Below are positions 45,501 through 61,371 of a stretch of DNA of 64,000 bases, one piece after another (positions within the stretch are counted from its first letter, which is position 1; each line of letters opens with the position of its first letter). The notes under the pieces are model-generated. The model saw nothing but the letters and a program-made list of their open reading frames with translations, was not told where the DNA came from and made no database searches. The stretch is from Siphonodentalium dalli (Eukaryota; Mollusca; Scaphopoda; Gadilida; Siphonodentaliidae): assembly GCA_032622095.1 (NCBI GenBank), contig CP136063.1:37732106-37796105 (forward strand), read 5' to 3'. The translations under genes were made by a program, and so were the position numbers.

Positions 45501-47210
45501 AAAATAATCGAAAAAGGGCCATAACTCTGTTAAAAGATATTGGACCAACATCCGGATACCATTATTTTTAGTAGACCTTAGATGCCTTCATTCGCTAGAG
45601 ATTTCGCGGTCCTCCTCCCATTAGTTTCTGAGTATTTCCAATTAAACAGAAAACGGCCGCAGTAGAAAAACAATATACTTCCTTGGTTACACCATGGAAG
45701 TATAATAATAGGATCAATCATGAGTGGAAAGAATCGCAGTTTATGGACGGAAAATATGAAGTATGGTGATTATATGTTGTCCTAATATGTGTAGGTTGAT
45801 CTCAAGTGTTTGGACGTGACCCCACCCCTGCCTCGAAATTGGGTGACGGGATTGGGAAAACACAACCCCTGGCACAAACTGCTAAGTTTGAGGCCCCGTA
45901 ACTTCGTCAGTTTCCAACGGATTTTAAAGTTGTTTCCAGTTTTGTGATTTGCGGCTGACATAGATTGCATAGTATAAATTTCATCTGATTTGGATACGGA
46001 TAACACTTTGATTATTGGAAAGCATATGGGCCCAAATTCAAACTTGTACGGCCAAAATCTCCGCCATTTTCCAACGTATTTACGATCTGTGTTCAGCTTC
46101 GAGATCGGCTGATGTTGCAGATATTATATTCCAAGTTTCATCTGATTCCGAGAAGAATTAAAATTCGGCACCACGGACCACCCCTCCCCAGACCCACAAT
46201 AATGAACCGACACTGGCAACATTTGGCCCACCGCGTGCCGTCTCCAGTCCGTACGCATTTTCGTATCAGATGACATCCTATGTTCGATATCTTCGGAGGA
46301 GATGTGTTATCAAGCACATGGGCCCAAAATTGCAAAGTTTGAGGGCCCGCGATTCTTTTAGTTTTCGATGGATTTTCGAAATTCGTCCAGTTTCTAGATC
46401 GGCTGATGTTGCAGATGTTATATTCCAAGTTTCATCTGATTCCGAGAAGAATTAAAAAATGGTACCACGGACCACCCCTCCCCAGACCCACAATAATGAA
46501 CCGACACTGGCAAAATTTGGCCCACCGCGTGCCCTCTTCCGTCCGCACACGTTGGCGTATCAGCTGACATCCAAACTTCGACATCTTCGGAGGAGATGTG
46601 TTATCAAGCACATGGGCCCAAATTGCAAACTTTGAGGGCCCGTAACTCTTGCATTTCTTCTCGGATTTCAAAAATCCTTTCCGGTATGAGTTTGTTTTCG
46701 TTCGGGAAATACATAAACCTTAATATATGAATGTCAATCAAAATTTTATTTTGCAAACAATTTGCCCCCCACCCCAGTGTCAAAATATATGTCCGACCCT
46801 GTCAAAATTTCCTTCTCTGACTAAACTGACAACGGTCAACACGACTATGAAAACCACATGCAGTTATCTGGAATGATACAAGAGGACAACAGAGTACAAT
46901 CAAATAGAGGTTTGCCAACTATGGGCGGTAACTCCTCAGGGAAAGCGCGGACACAAGTTCTGAAGCCCGTGGGCAGTAGGGCATATCGAGATGTGTATAC
47001 AGTCCAATTTTCGATGCTCTGCTCCTTATAATTTCCGAGATAATAAAATGACATTTTTTCATATAAAGGGAGATAACTCCACGGGGTAAATGCGGACAAT
47101 ATCCGTTATGAGCCAAAGGCATAGAACTCATTTACCCCAACATACTTACCAAACTTGAGTTTTCTAGTACTAATACATTCCGAGATTTGGGCGTTGAAAA
47201 ATACTGTAGT

Positions 47211-47241
<31 letters not shown>

Positions 47242-48951
47242 AAAATAATCGAAAAAGGGCCATAACTCTGTTAAAAGATATTGGACCAACATCCGGATAC
47301 CATTATTTTTAGTAGACCTTAGATGCCTTCATTCGCTAGAGATTTCGCGGTCCTCCTCCCATTAGTTTCTGAGTATTTCCAATTAAACAGAAAACGGCCG
47401 CAGTAGAAAAACAATATACTTCCTTGGTTACACCATGGAAGTATAATAATAGGATCAATCATGAGTGGAAAGAATCGCAGTTTATGGACGGAAAATATGA
47501 AGTATGGTGATTATATGTTGTCCTAATATGTGTAGGTTGATCTCAAGTGTTTGGACGTGACCCCACCCCTGCCTCGAAATTGGGTGACGGGATTGGGAAA
47601 ACACAACCCCTGGCACAAACTGCTAAGTTTGAGGCCCCGTAACTTCGTCAGTTTCCAACGGATTTTAAAGTTGTTTCCAGTTTTGTGATTTGCGGCTGAC
47701 ATAGATTGCATAGTATAAATTTCATCTGATTTGGATACGGATAACACTTTGATTATTGGAAAGCATATGGGCCCAAATTCAAACTTGTACGGCCAAAATC
47801 TCCGCCATTTTCCAACGTATTTACGATCTGTGTTCAGCTTCGAGATCGGCTGATGTTGCAGATATTATATTCCAAGTTTCATCTGATTCCGAGAAGAATT
47901 AAAATTCGGCACCACGGACCACCCCTCCCCAGACCCACAATAATGAACCGACACTGGCAACATTTGGCCCACCGCGTGCCGTCTCCAGTCCGTACGCATT
48001 TTCGTATCAGATGACATCCTATGTTCGATATCTTCGGAGGAGATGTGTTATCAAGCACATGGGCCCAAAATTGCAAAGTTTGAGGGCCCGCGATTCTTTT
48101 AGTTTTCGATGGATTTTCGAAATTCGTCCAGTTTCTAGATCGGCTGATGTTGCAGATGTTATATTCCAAGTTTCATCTGATTCCGAGAAGAATTAAAAAA
48201 TGGTACCACGGACCACCCCTCCCCAGACCCACAATAATGAACCGACACTGGCAAAATTTGGCCCACCGCGTGCCCTCTTCCGTCCGCACACGTTGGCGTA
48301 TCAGCTGACATCCAAACTTCGACATCTTCGGAGGAGATGTGTTATCAAGCACATGGGCCCAAATTGCAAACTTTGAGGGCCCGTAACTCTTGCATTTCTT
48401 CTCGGATTTCAAAAATCCTTTCCGGTATGAGTTTGTTTTCGTTCGGGAAATACATAAACCTTAATATATGAATGTCAATCAAAATTTTATTTTGCAAACA
48501 ATTTGCCCCCCACCCCAGTGTCAAAATATATGTCCGACCCTGTCAAAATTTCCTTCTCTGACTAAACTGACAACGGTCAACACGACTATGAAAACCACAT
48601 GCAGTTATCTGGAATGATACAAGAGGACAACAGAGTACAATCAAATAGAGGTTTGCCAACTATGGGCGGTAACTCCTCAGGGAAAGCGCGGACACAAGTT
48701 CTGAAGCCCGTGGGCAGTAGGGCATATCGAGATGTGTATACAGTCCAATTTTCGATGCTCTGCTCCTTATAATTTCCGAGATAATAAAATGACATTTTTT
48801 CATATAAAGGGAGATAACTCCACGGGGTAAATGCGGACAATATCCGTTATGAGCCAAAGGCATAGAACTCATTTACCCCAACATACTTACCAAACTTGAG
48901 TTTTCTAGTACTAATACATTCCGAGATTTGGGCGTTGAAAAATACTGTAGT

Positions 48952-48982
<31 letters not shown>

Positions 48983-50692
48983 AAAATAATCGAAAAAGGG
49001 CCATAACTCTGTTAAAAGATATTGGACCAACATCCGGATACCATTATTTTTAGTAGACCTTAGATGCCTTCATTCGCTAGAGATTTCGCGGTCCTCCTCC
49101 CATTAGTTTCTGAGTATTTCCAATTAAACAGAAAACGGCCGCAGTAGAAAAACAATATACTTCCTTGGTTACACCATGGAAGTATAATAATAGGATCAAT
49201 CATGAGTGGAAAGAATCGCAGTTTATGGACGGAAAATATGAAGTATGGTGATTATATGTTGTCCTAATATGTGTAGGTTGATCTCAAGTGTTTGGACGTG
49301 ACCCCACCCCTGCCTCGAAATTGGGTGACGGGATTGGGAAAACACAACCCCTGGCACAAACTGCTAAGTTTGAGGCCCCGTAACTTCGTCAGTTTCCAAC
49401 GGATTTTAAAGTTGTTTCCAGTTTTGTGATTTGCGGCTGACATAGATTGCATAGTATAAATTTCATCTGATTTGGATACGGATAACACTTTGATTATTGG
49501 AAAGCATATGGGCCCAAATTCAAACTTGTACGGCCAAAATCTCCGCCATTTTCCAACGTATTTACGATCTGTGTTCAGCTTCGAGATCGGCTGATGTTGC
49601 AGATATTATATTCCAAGTTTCATCTGATTCCGAGAAGAATTAAAATTCGGCACCACGGACCACCCCTCCCCAGACCCACAATAATGAACCGACACTGGCA
49701 ACATTTGGCCCACCGCGTGCCGTCTCCAGTCCGTACGCATTTTCGTATCAGATGACATCCTATGTTCGATATCTTCGGAGGAGATGTGTTATCAAGCACA
49801 TGGGCCCAAAATTGCAAAGTTTGAGGGCCCGCGATTCTTTTAGTTTTCGATGGATTTTCGAAATTCGTCCAGTTTCTAGATCGGCTGATGTTGCAGATGT
49901 TATATTCCAAGTTTCATCTGATTCCGAGAAGAATTAAAAAATGGTACCACGGACCACCCCTCCCCAGACCCACAATAATGAACCGACACTGGCAAAATTT
50001 GGCCCACCGCGTGCCCTCTTCCGTCCGCACACGTTGGCGTATCAGCTGACATCCAAACTTCGACATCTTCGGAGGAGATGTGTTATCAAGCACATGGGCC
50101 CAAATTGCAAACTTTGAGGGCCCGTAACTCTTGCATTTCTTCTCGGATTTCAAAAATCCTTTCCGGTATGAGTTTGTTTTCGTTCGGGAAATACATAAAC
50201 TTAAATATATGAATGTCAATCAAAATTTTATTTTGCAAACAATTTGCCCCCCACCCCAGTGTCAAAATATATGTCCGACCCTGTCAAAATTTCCTTCTCT
50301 GACTAAACTGACAACGGTCAACACGACTATGAAAACCACATGCAGTTATCTGGAATGATACAAGAGGACAACAGAGTACAATCAAATAGAGGTTTGCCAA
50401 CTATGGGCGGTAACTCCTCAGGGAAAGCGCGGACACAAGTTCTGAAGCCCGTGGGCAGTAGGGCATATCGAGATGTGTATACAGTCCAATTTTCGATGCT
50501 CTGCTCCTTATAATTTCCGAGATAATAAAATGACATTTTTTCATATAAAGGGAGATAACTCCACGGGGTAAATGCGGACAATATCCGTTATGAGCCAAAG
50601 GCATAGAACTCATTTACCCCAACATACTTACCAAACTTGAGTTTTCTAGTACTAATACATTCCGAGATTTGGGCGTTGAAAAATACTGTAGT

Positions 50693-50723
<31 letters not shown>

Positions 50724-52433
50724 AAAATAATCGAAAAAGGGCCATAACTCTGTTAAAAGATATTGGACCAACATCCGGATACCATTATTTTTAGTAGACC
50801 TTAGATGCCTTCATTCGCTAGAGATTTCGCGGTCCTCCTCCCATTAGTTTCTGAGTATTTCCAATTAAACAGAAAACGGCCGCAGTAGAAAAACAATATA
50901 CTTCCTTGGTTACACCATGGAAGTATAATAATAGGATCAATCATGAGTGGAAAGAATCGCAGTTTATGGACGGAAAATATGAAGTATGGTGATTATATGT
51001 TGTCCTAATATGTGTAGGTTGATCTCAAGTGTTTGGACGTGACCCCACCCCTGCCTCGAAATTGGGTGACGGGATTGGGAAAACACAACCCCTGGCACAA
51101 ACTGCTAAGTTTGAGGCCCCGTAACTTCGTCAGTTTCCAACGGATTTTAAAGTTGTTTCCAGTTTTGTGATTTGCGGCTGACATAGATTGCATAGTATAA
51201 ATTTCATCTGATTTGGATACGGATAACACTTTGATTATTGGAAAGCATATGGGCCCAAATTCAAACTTGTACGGCCAAAATCTCCGCCATTTTCCAACGT
51301 ATTTACGATCTGTGTTCAGCTTCGAGATCGGCTGATGTTGCAGATATTATATTCCAAGTTTCATCTGATTCCGAGAAGAATTAAAATTCGGCACCACGGA
51401 CCACCCCTCCCCAGACCCACAATAATGAACCGACACTGGCAACATTTGGCCCACCGCGTGCCGTCTCCAGTCCGTACGCATTTTCGTATCAGATGACATC
51501 CTATGTTCGATATCTTCGGAGGAGATGTGTTATCAAGCACATGGGCCCAAAATTGCAAAGTTTGAGGGCCCGCGATTCTTTTAGTTTTCGATGGATTTTC
51601 GAAATTCGTCCAGTTTCTAGATCGGCTGATGTTGCAGATGTTATATTCCAAGTTTCATCTGATTCCGAGAAGAATTAAAAAATGGTACCACGGACCACCC
51701 CTCCCCAGACCCACAATAATGAACCGACACTGGCAAAATTTGGCCCACCGCGTGCCCTCTTCCGTCCGCACACGTTGGCGTATCAGCTGACATCCAAACT
51801 TCGACATCTTCGGAGGAGATGTGTTATCAAGCACATGGGCCCAAATTGCAAACTTTGAGGGCCCGTAACTCTTGCATTTCTTCTCGGATTTCAAAAATCC
51901 TTTCCGGTATGAGTTTGTTTTCGTTCGGGAAATACATAAACTTAAATATATGAATGTCAATCAAAATTTTATTTTGCAAACAATTTGCCCCCCACCCCAG
52001 TGTCAAAATATATGTCCGACCCTGTCAAAATTTCCTTCTCTGACTAAACTGACAACGGTCAACACGACTATGAAAACCACATGCAGTTATCTGGAATGAT
52101 ACAAGAGGACAACAGAGTACAATCAAATAGAGGTTTGCCAACTATGGGCGGTAACTCCTCAGGGAAAGCGCGGACACAAGTTCTGAAGCCCGTGGGCAGT
52201 AGGGCATATCGAGATGTGTATACAGTCCAATTTTCGATGCTCTGCTCCTTATAATTTCCGAGATAATAAAATGACATTTTTTCATATAAAGGGAGATAAC
52301 TCCACGGGGTAAATGCGGACAATATCCGTTATGAGCCAAAGGCATAGAACTCATTTACCCCAACATACTTACCAAACTTGAGTTTTCTAGTACTAATACA
52401 TTCCGAGATTTGGGCGTTGAAAAATACTGTAGT

Positions 52434-52464
<31 letters not shown>

Positions 52465-54174
52465 AAAATAATCGAAAAAGGGCCATAACTCTGTTAAAAG
52501 ATATTGGACCAACATCCGGATACCATTATTTTTAGTAGACCTTAGATGCCTTCATTCGCTAGAGATTTCGCGGTCCTCCTCCCATTAGTTTCTGAGTATT
52601 TCCAATTAAACAGAAAACGGCCGCAGTAGAAAAACAATATACTTCCTTGGTTACACCATGGAAGTATAATAATAGGATCAATCATGAGTGGAAAGAATCG
52701 CAGTTTATGGACGGAAAATATGAAGTATGGTGATTATATGTTGTCCTAATATGTGTAGGTTGATCTCAAGTGTTTGGACGTGACCCCACCCCTGCCTCGA
52801 AATTGGGTGACGGGATTGGGAAAACACAACCCCTGGCACAAACTGCTAAGTTTGAGGCCCCGTAACTTCGTCAGTTTCCAACGGATTTTAAAGTTGTTTC
52901 CAGTTTTGTGATTTGCGGCTGACATAGATTGCATAGTATAAATTTCATCTGATTTGGATACGGATAACACTTTGATTATTGGAAAGCATATGGGCCCAAA
53001 TTCAAACTTGTACGGCCAAAATCTCCGCCATTTTCCAACGTATTTACGATCTGTGTTCAGCTTCGAGATCGGCTGATGTTGCAGATATTATATTCCAAGT
53101 TTCATCTGATTCCGAGAAGAATTAAAATTCGGCACCACGGACCACCCCTCCCCAGACCCACAATAATGAACCGACACTGGCAACATTTGGCCCACCGCGT
53201 GCCGTCTCCAGTCCGTACGCATTTTCGTATCAGATGACATCCTATGTTCGATATCTTCGGAGGAGATGTGTTATCAAGCACATGGGCCCAAAATTGCAAA
53301 GTTTGAGGGCCCGCGATTCTTTTAGTTTTCGATGGATTTTCGAAATTCGTCCAGTTTCTAGATCGGCTGATGTTGCAGATGTTATATTCCAAGTTTCATC
53401 TGATTCCGAGAAGAATTAAAAAATGGTACCACGGACCACCCCTCCCCAGACCCACAATAATGAACCGACACTGGCAAAATTTGGCCCACCGCGTGCCCTC
53501 TTCCGTCCGCACACGTTGGCGTATCAGCTGACATCCAAACTTCGACATCTTCGGAGGAGATGTGTTATCAAGCACATGGGCCCAAATTGCAAACTTTGAG
53601 GGCCCGTAACTCTTGCATTTCTTCTCGGATTTCAAAAATCCTTTCCGGTATGAGTTTGTTTTCGTTCGGGAAATACATAAACCTTAATATATGAATGTCA
53701 ATCAAAATTTTATTTTGCAAACAATTTGCCCCCCACCCCAGTGTCAAAATATATGTCCGACCCTGTCAAAATTTCCTTCTCTGACTAAACTGACAACGGT
53801 CAACACGACTATGAAAACCACATGCAGTTATCTGGAATGATACAAGAGGACAACAGAGTACAATCAAATAGAGGTTTGCCAACTATGGGCGGTAACTCCT
53901 CAGGGAAAGCGCGGACACAAGTTCTGAAGCCCGTGGGCAGTAGGGCATATCGAGATGTGTATACAGTCCAATTTTCGATGCTCTGCTCCTTATAATTTCC
54001 GAGATAATAAAATGACATTTTTTCATATAAAGGGAGATAACTCCACGGGGTAAATGCGGACAATATCCGTTATGAGCCAAAGGCATAGAACTCATTTACC
54101 CCAACATACTTACCAAACTTGAGTTTTCTAGTACTAATACATTCCGAGATTTGGGCGTTGAAAAATACTGTAGT

Positions 54175-54205
<31 letters not shown>

Positions 54206-55915
54206 AAAATAATCGAAAAAGGGCCATAACTCTGTTAAAAGATATTGGACCAACATCCGGATACCATTATTTTTAGTAGACCTTAGATGCCTTCATTCGC
54301 TAGAGATTTCGCGGTCCTCCTCCCATTAGTTTCTGAGTATTTCCAATTAAACAGAAAACGGCCGCAGTAGAAAAACAATATACTTCCTTGGTTACACCAT
54401 GGAAGTATAATAATAGGATCAATCATGAGTGGAAAGAATCGCAGTTTATGGACGGAAAATATGAAGTATGGTGATTATATGTTGTCCTAATATGTGTAGG
54501 TTGATCTCAAGTGTTTGGACGTGACCCCACCCCTGCCTCGAAATTGGGTGACGGGATTGGGAAAACACAACCCCTGGCACAAACTGCTAAGTTTGAGGCC
54601 CCGTAACTTCGTCAGTTTCCAACGGATTTTAAAGTTGTTTCCAGTTTTGTGATTTGCGGCTGACATAGATTGCATAGTATAAATTTCATCTGATTTGGAT
54701 ACGGATAACACTTTGATTATTGGAAAGCATATGGGCCCAAATTCAAACTTGTACGGCCAAAATCTCCGCCATTTTCCAACGTATTTACGATCTGTGTTCA
54801 GCTTCGAGATCGGCTGATGTTGCAGATATTATATTCCAAGTTTCATCTGATTCCGAGAAGAATTAAAATTCGGCACCACGGACCACCCCTCCCCAGACCC
54901 ACAATAATGAACCGACACTGGCAACATTTGGCCCACCGCGTGCCGTCTCCAGTCCGTACGCATTTTCGTATCAGATGACATCCTATGTTCGATATCTTCG
55001 GAGGAGATGTGTTATCAAGCACATGGGCCCAAAATTGCAAAGTTTGAGGGCCCGCGATTCTTTTAGTTTTCGATGGATTTTCGAAATTCGTCCAGTTTCT
55101 AGATCGGCTGATGTTGCAGATGTTATATTCCAAGTTTCATCTGATTCCGAGAAGAATTAAAAAATGGTACCACGGACCACCCCTCCCCAGACCCACAATA
55201 ATGAACCGACACTGGCAAAATTTGGCCCACCGCGTGCCCTCTTCCGTCCGCACACGTTGGCGTATCAGCTGACATCCAAACTTCGACATCTTCGGAGGAG
55301 ATGTGTTATCAAGCACATGGGCCCAAATTGCAAACTTTGAGGGCCCGTAACTCTTGCATTTCTTCTCGGATTTCAAAAATCCTTTCCGGTATGAGTTTGT
55401 TTTCGTTCGGGAAATACATAAACTTAAATATATGAACGTCAATCAAAATTTTATTTTGCAAACAATTTGCCCCCCACCCCAGTGTCAAAATATATGTCCG
55501 ACCCTGTCAAAATTTCCTTCTCTGACTAAACTGACAACGGTCAACACGACTATGAAAACCACATGCAGTTATCTGGAATGATACAAGAGGACAACAGAGT
55601 ACAATCAAATAGAGGTTTGCCAACTATGGGCGGTAACTCCTCAGGGAAAGCGCGGACACAAGTTCTGAAGCCCGTGGGCAGTAGGGCATATCGAGATGTG
55701 TATACAGTCCAATTTTCGATGCTCTGCTCCTTATAATTTCCGAGATAATAAAATGACATTTTTTCATATAAAGGGAGATAACTCCACGGGGTAAATGCGG
55801 ACAATATCCGTTATGAGCCAAAGGCATAGAACTCATTTACCCCAACATACTTACCAAACTTGAGTTTTCTAGTACTAATACATTCCGAGATTTGGGCGTT
55901 GAAAAATACTGTAGT

Positions 55916-55946
<31 letters not shown>

Positions 55947-57656
55947 AAAATAATCGAAAAAGGGCCATAACTCTGTTAAAAGATATTGGACCAACATCCG
56001 GATACCATTATTTTTAGTAGACCTTAGATGCCTTCATTCGCTAGAGATTTCGCGGTCCTCCTCCCATTAGTTTCTGAGTATTTCCAATTAAACAGAAAAC
56101 GGCCGCAGTAGAAAAACAATATACTTCCTTGGTTACACCATGGAAGTATAATAATAGGATCAATCATGAGTGGAAAGAATCGCAGTTTATGGACGGAAAA
56201 TATGAAGTATGGTGATTATATGTTGTCCTAATATGTGTAGGTTGATCTCAAGTGTTTGGACGTGACCCCACCCCTGCCTCGAAATTGGGTGACGGGATTG
56301 GGAAAACACAACCCCTGGCACAAACTGCTAAGTTTGAGGCCCCGTAACTTCGTCAGTTTCCAACGGATTTTAAAGTTGTTTCCAGTTTTGTGATTTGCGG
56401 CTGACATAGATTGCATAGTATAAATTTCATCTGATTTGGATACGGATAACACTTTGATTATTGGAAAGCATATGGGCCCAAATTCAAACTTGTACGGCCA
56501 AAATCTCCGCCATTTTCCAACGTATTTACGATCTGTGTTCAGCTTCGAGATCGGCTGATGTTGCAGATATTATATTCCAAGTTTCATCTGATTCCGAGAA
56601 GAATTAAAATTCGGCACCACGGACCACCCCTCCCCAGACCCACAATAATGAACCGACACTGGCAACATTTGGCCCACCGCGTGCCGTCTCCAGTCCGTAC
56701 GCATTTTCGTATCAGATGACATCCTATGTTCGATATCTTCGGAGGAGATGTGTTATCAAGCACATGGGCCCAAAATTGCAAAGTTTGAGGGCCCGCGATT
56801 CTTTTAGTTTTCGATGGATTTTCGAAATTCGTCCAGTTTCTAGATCGGCTGATGTTGCAGATGTTATATTCCAAGTTTCATCTGATTCCGAGAAGAATTA
56901 AAAAATGGTACCACGGACCACCCCTCCCCAGACCCACAATAATGAACCGACACTGGCAAAATTTGGCCCACCGCGTGCCCTCTTCCGTCCGCACACGTTG
57001 GCGTATCAGCTGACATCCAAACTTCGACATCTTCGGAGGAGATGTGTTATCAAGCACATGGGCCCAAATTGCAAACTTTGAGGGCCCGTAACTCTTGCAT
57101 TTCTTCTCGGATTTCAAAAATCCTTTCCGGTATGAGTTTGTTTTCGTTCGGGAAATACATAAACCTTAATATATGAATGTCAATCAAAATTTTATTTTGC
57201 AAACAATTTGCCCCCCACCCCAGTGTCAAAATATATGTCCGACCCTGTCAAAATTTCCTTCTCTGACTAAACTGACAACGGTCAACACGACTATGAAAAC
57301 CACATGCAGTTATCTGGAATGATACAAGAGGACAACAGAGTACAATCAAATAGAGGTTTGCCAACTATGGGCGGTAACTCCTCAGGGAAAGCGCGGACAC
57401 AAGTTCTGAAGCCCGTGGGCAGTAGGGCATATCGAGATGTGTATACAGTCCAATTTTCGATGCTCTGCTCCTTATAATTTCCGAGATAATAAAATGACAT
57501 TTTTTCATATAAAGGGAGATAACTCCACGGGGTAAATGCGGACAATATCCGTTATGAGCCAAAGGCATAGAACTCATTTACCCCAACATACTTACCAAAC
57601 TTGAGTTTTCTAGTACTAATACATTCCGAGATTTGGGCGTTGAAAAATACTGTAGT

Positions 57657-57687
<31 letters not shown>

Positions 57688-59397
57688 AAAATAATCGAAA
57701 AAGGGCCATAACTCTGTTAAAAGATATTGGACCAACATCCGGATACCATTATTTTTAGTAGACCTTAGATGCCTTCATTCGCTAGAGATTTCGCGGTCCT
57801 CCTCCCATTAGTTTCTGAGTATTTCCAATTAAACAGAAAACGGCCGCAGTAGAAAAACAATATACTTCCTTGGTTACACCATGGAAGTATAATAATAGGA
57901 TCAATCATGAGTGGAAAGAATCGCAGTTTATGGACGGAAAATATGAAGTATGGTGATTATATGTTGTCCTAATATGTGTAGGTTGATCTCAAGTGTTTGG
58001 ACGTGACCCCACCCCTGCCTCGAAATTGGGTGACGGGATTGGGAAAACACAACCCCTGGCACAAACTGCTAAGTTTGAGGCCCCGTAACTTCGTCAGTTT
58101 CCAACGGATTTTAAAGTTGTTTCCAGTTTTGTGATTTGCGGCTGACATAGATTGCATAGTATAAATTTCATCTGATTTGGATACGGATAACACTTTGATT
58201 ATTGGAAAGCATATGGGCCCAAATTCAAACTTGTACGGCCAAAATCTCCGCCATTTTCCAACGTATTTACGATCTGTGTTCAGCTTCGAGATCGGCTGAT
58301 GTTGCAGATATTATATTCCAAGTTTCATCTGATTCCGAGAAGAATTAAAATTCGGCACCACGGACCACCCCTCCCCAGACCCACAATAATGAACCGACAC
58401 TGGCAACATTTGGCCCACCGCGTGCCGTCTCCAGTCCGTACGCATTTTCGTATCAGATGACATCCTATGTTCGATATCTTCGGAGGAGATGTGTTATCAA
58501 GCACATGGGCCCAAAATTGCAAAGTTTGAGGGCCCGCGATTCTTTTAGTTTTCGATGGATTTTCGAAATTCGTCCAGTTTCTAGATCGGCTGATGTTGCA
58601 GATGTTATATTCCAAGTTTCATCTGATTCCGAGAAGAATTAAAAAATGGTACCACGGACCACCCCTCCCCAGACCCACAATAATGAACCGACACTGGCAA
58701 AATTTGGCCCACCGCGTGCCCTCTTCCGTCCGCACACGTTGGCGTATCAGCTGACATCCAAACTTCGACATCTTCGGAGGAGATGTGTTATCAAGCACAT
58801 GGGCCCAAATTGCAAACTTTGAGGGCCCGTAACTCTTGCATTTCTTCTCGGATTTCAAAAATCCTTTCCGGTATGAGTTTGTTTTCGTTCGGGAAATACA
58901 TAAACTTAAATATATGAATGTCAATCAAAATTTTATTTTGCAAACAATTTGCCCCCCACCCCAGTGTCAAAATATATGTCCGACCCTGTCAAAATTTCCT
59001 TCTCTGACTAAACTGACAACGGTCAACACGACTATGAAAACCACATGCAGTTATCTGGAATGATACAAGAGGACAACAGAGTACAATCAAATAGAGGTTT
59101 GCCAACTATGGGCGGTAACTCCTCAGGGAAAGCGCGGACACAAGTTCTGAAGCCCGTGGGCAGTAGGGCATATCGAGATGTGTATACAGTCCAATTTTCG
59201 ATGCTCTGCTCCTTATAATTTCCGAGATAATAAAATGACATTTTTTCATATAAAGGGAGATAACTCCACGGGGTAAATGCGGACAATATCCGTTATGAGC
59301 CAAAGGCATAGAACTCATTTACCCCAACATACTTACCAAACTTGAGTTTTCTAGTACTAATACATTCCGAGATTTGGGCGTTGAAAAATACTGTAGT

Positions 59398-59428
<31 letters not shown>

Positions 59429-61138
59429 AAAATAATCGAAAAAGGGCCATAACTCTGTTAAAAGATATTGGACCAACATCCGGATACCATTATTTTTAGT
59501 AGACCTTAGATGCCTTCATTCGCTAGAGATTTCGCGGTCCTCCTCCCATTAGTTTCTGAGTATTTCCAATTAAACAGAAAACGGCCGCAGTAGAAAAACA
59601 ATATACTTCCTTGGTTACACCATGGAAGTATAATAATAGGATCAATCATGAGTGGAAAGAATCGCAGTTTATGGACGGAAAATATGAAGTATGGTGATTA
59701 TATGTTGTCCTAATATGTGTAGGTTGATCTCAAGTGTTTGGACGTGACCCCACCCCTGCCTCGAAATTGGGTGACGGGATTGGGAAAACACAACCCCTGG
59801 CACAAACTGCTAAGTTTGAGGCCCCGTAACTTCGTCAGTTTCCAACGGATTTTAAAGTTGTTTCCAGTTTTGTGATTTGCGGCTGACATAGATTGCATAG
59901 TATAAATTTCATCTGATTTGGATACGGATAACACTTTGATTATTGGAAAGCATATGGGCCCAAATTCAAACTTGTACGGCCAAAATCTCCGCCATTTTCC
60001 AACGTATTTACGATCTGTGTTCAGCTTCGAGATCGGCTGATGTTGCAGATATTATATTCCAAGTTTCATCTGATTCCGAGAAGAATTAAAATTCGGCACC
60101 ACGGACCACCCCTCCCCAGACCCACAATAATGAACCGACACTGGCAACATTTGGCCCACCGCGTGCCGTCTCCAGTCCGTACGCATTTTCGTATCAGATG
60201 ACATCCTATGTTCGATATCTTCGGAGGAGATGTGTTATCAAGCACATGGGCCCAAAATTGCAAAGTTTGAGGGCCCGCGATTCTTTTAGTTTTCGATGGA
60301 TTTTCGAAATTCGTCCAGTTTCTAGATCGGCTGATGATGCAGATGTTATATTCCAAGTTTCATCTGATTCCGAGAAGAATTAAAAAATGGTACCACGGAC
60401 CACCCCTCCCCAGACCCACAATAATGAACCGACACTGGCAAAATTTGGCCCACCGCGTGCCCTCTTCCGTCCGCACACGTTGGCGTATCAGCTGACATCC
60501 AAACTTCGACATCTTCGGAGGAGATGTGTTATCAAGCACATGGGCCCAAATTGCAAACTTTGAGGGCCCGTAACTCTTGCATTTCTTCTCGGATTTCAAA
60601 AATCCTTTCCGGTATGAGTTTGTTTTCGTTCGGGAAATACATAAACCTTAATATATGAATGTCAATCAAAATTTTATTTTGCAAACAATTTGCCCCCCAC
60701 CCCAGTGTCAAAATATATGTCCGACCCTGTCAAAATTTCCTTCTCTGACTAAACTGACAACGGTCAACACGACTATGAAAACCACATGCAGTTATCTGGA
60801 ATGATACAAGAGGACAACAGAGTACAATCAAATAGAGGTTTGCCAACTATGGGCGGTAACTCCTCAGGGAAAGCGCGGACACAAGTTCTGAAGCCCGTGG
60901 GCAGTAGGGCATATCGAGATGTGTATACAGTCCAATTTTCGATGCTCTGCTCCTTATAATTTCCGAGATAATAAAATGACATTTTTTCATATAAAGGGAG
61001 ATAACTCCACGGGGTAAATGCGGACAATATCCGTTATGAGCCAAAGGCATAGAACTCATTTACCCCAACATACTTACCAAACTTGAGTTTTCTAGTACTA
61101 ATACATTCCGAGATTTGGGCGTTGAAAAATACTGTAGT

Positions 61139-61169
<31 letters not shown>

Positions 61170-61371
61170 AAAATAATCGAAAAAGGGCCATAACTCTGTT
61201 AAAAGATATTGGACCAACATCCGGATACCATTATTTTTAGTAGACCTTAGATGCCTTCATTCGCTAGAGATTTCGCGGTCCTCCTCCCATTAGTTTCTGA
61301 GTATTTCCAATTAAACAGAAAACGGCCGCAGTAGAAAAACAATATACTTCCTTGGTTACACCATGGAAGTA

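Larger units (their letters stand above)
37174..61371. mobile_element. 24.2-kb block inserted in the duplicated segment
   Basis: By comparison with copy 1, everything between TAA 37171-37173 and TAA 61372-61374 is extra. The single uninterrupted copy reads AATATCTAATAACTCTGAGC, so both junctions fit one insertion with a 3-bp TAA duplication. The block contains short tandem repeats, the tRNA-like pair and the 1741-bp satellite. It has no transposase and its ends are not clean inverted repeats. However, TATACTTCCATGG occurs at 37201-37213 and its reverse complement ends the block (61361-61373). The mechanism is unknown. The name mobile element is inference from the junctions. Confidence 0.55.

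Noticed and set aside
39588-61059. Recurring 60-101 codon open frames in every satellite unit on both strands
   Set aside because: They overlap one another in antisense, carry no domain, and repeat only because the unit repeats. Types A and B change frame length by a two-base difference without other constraint.
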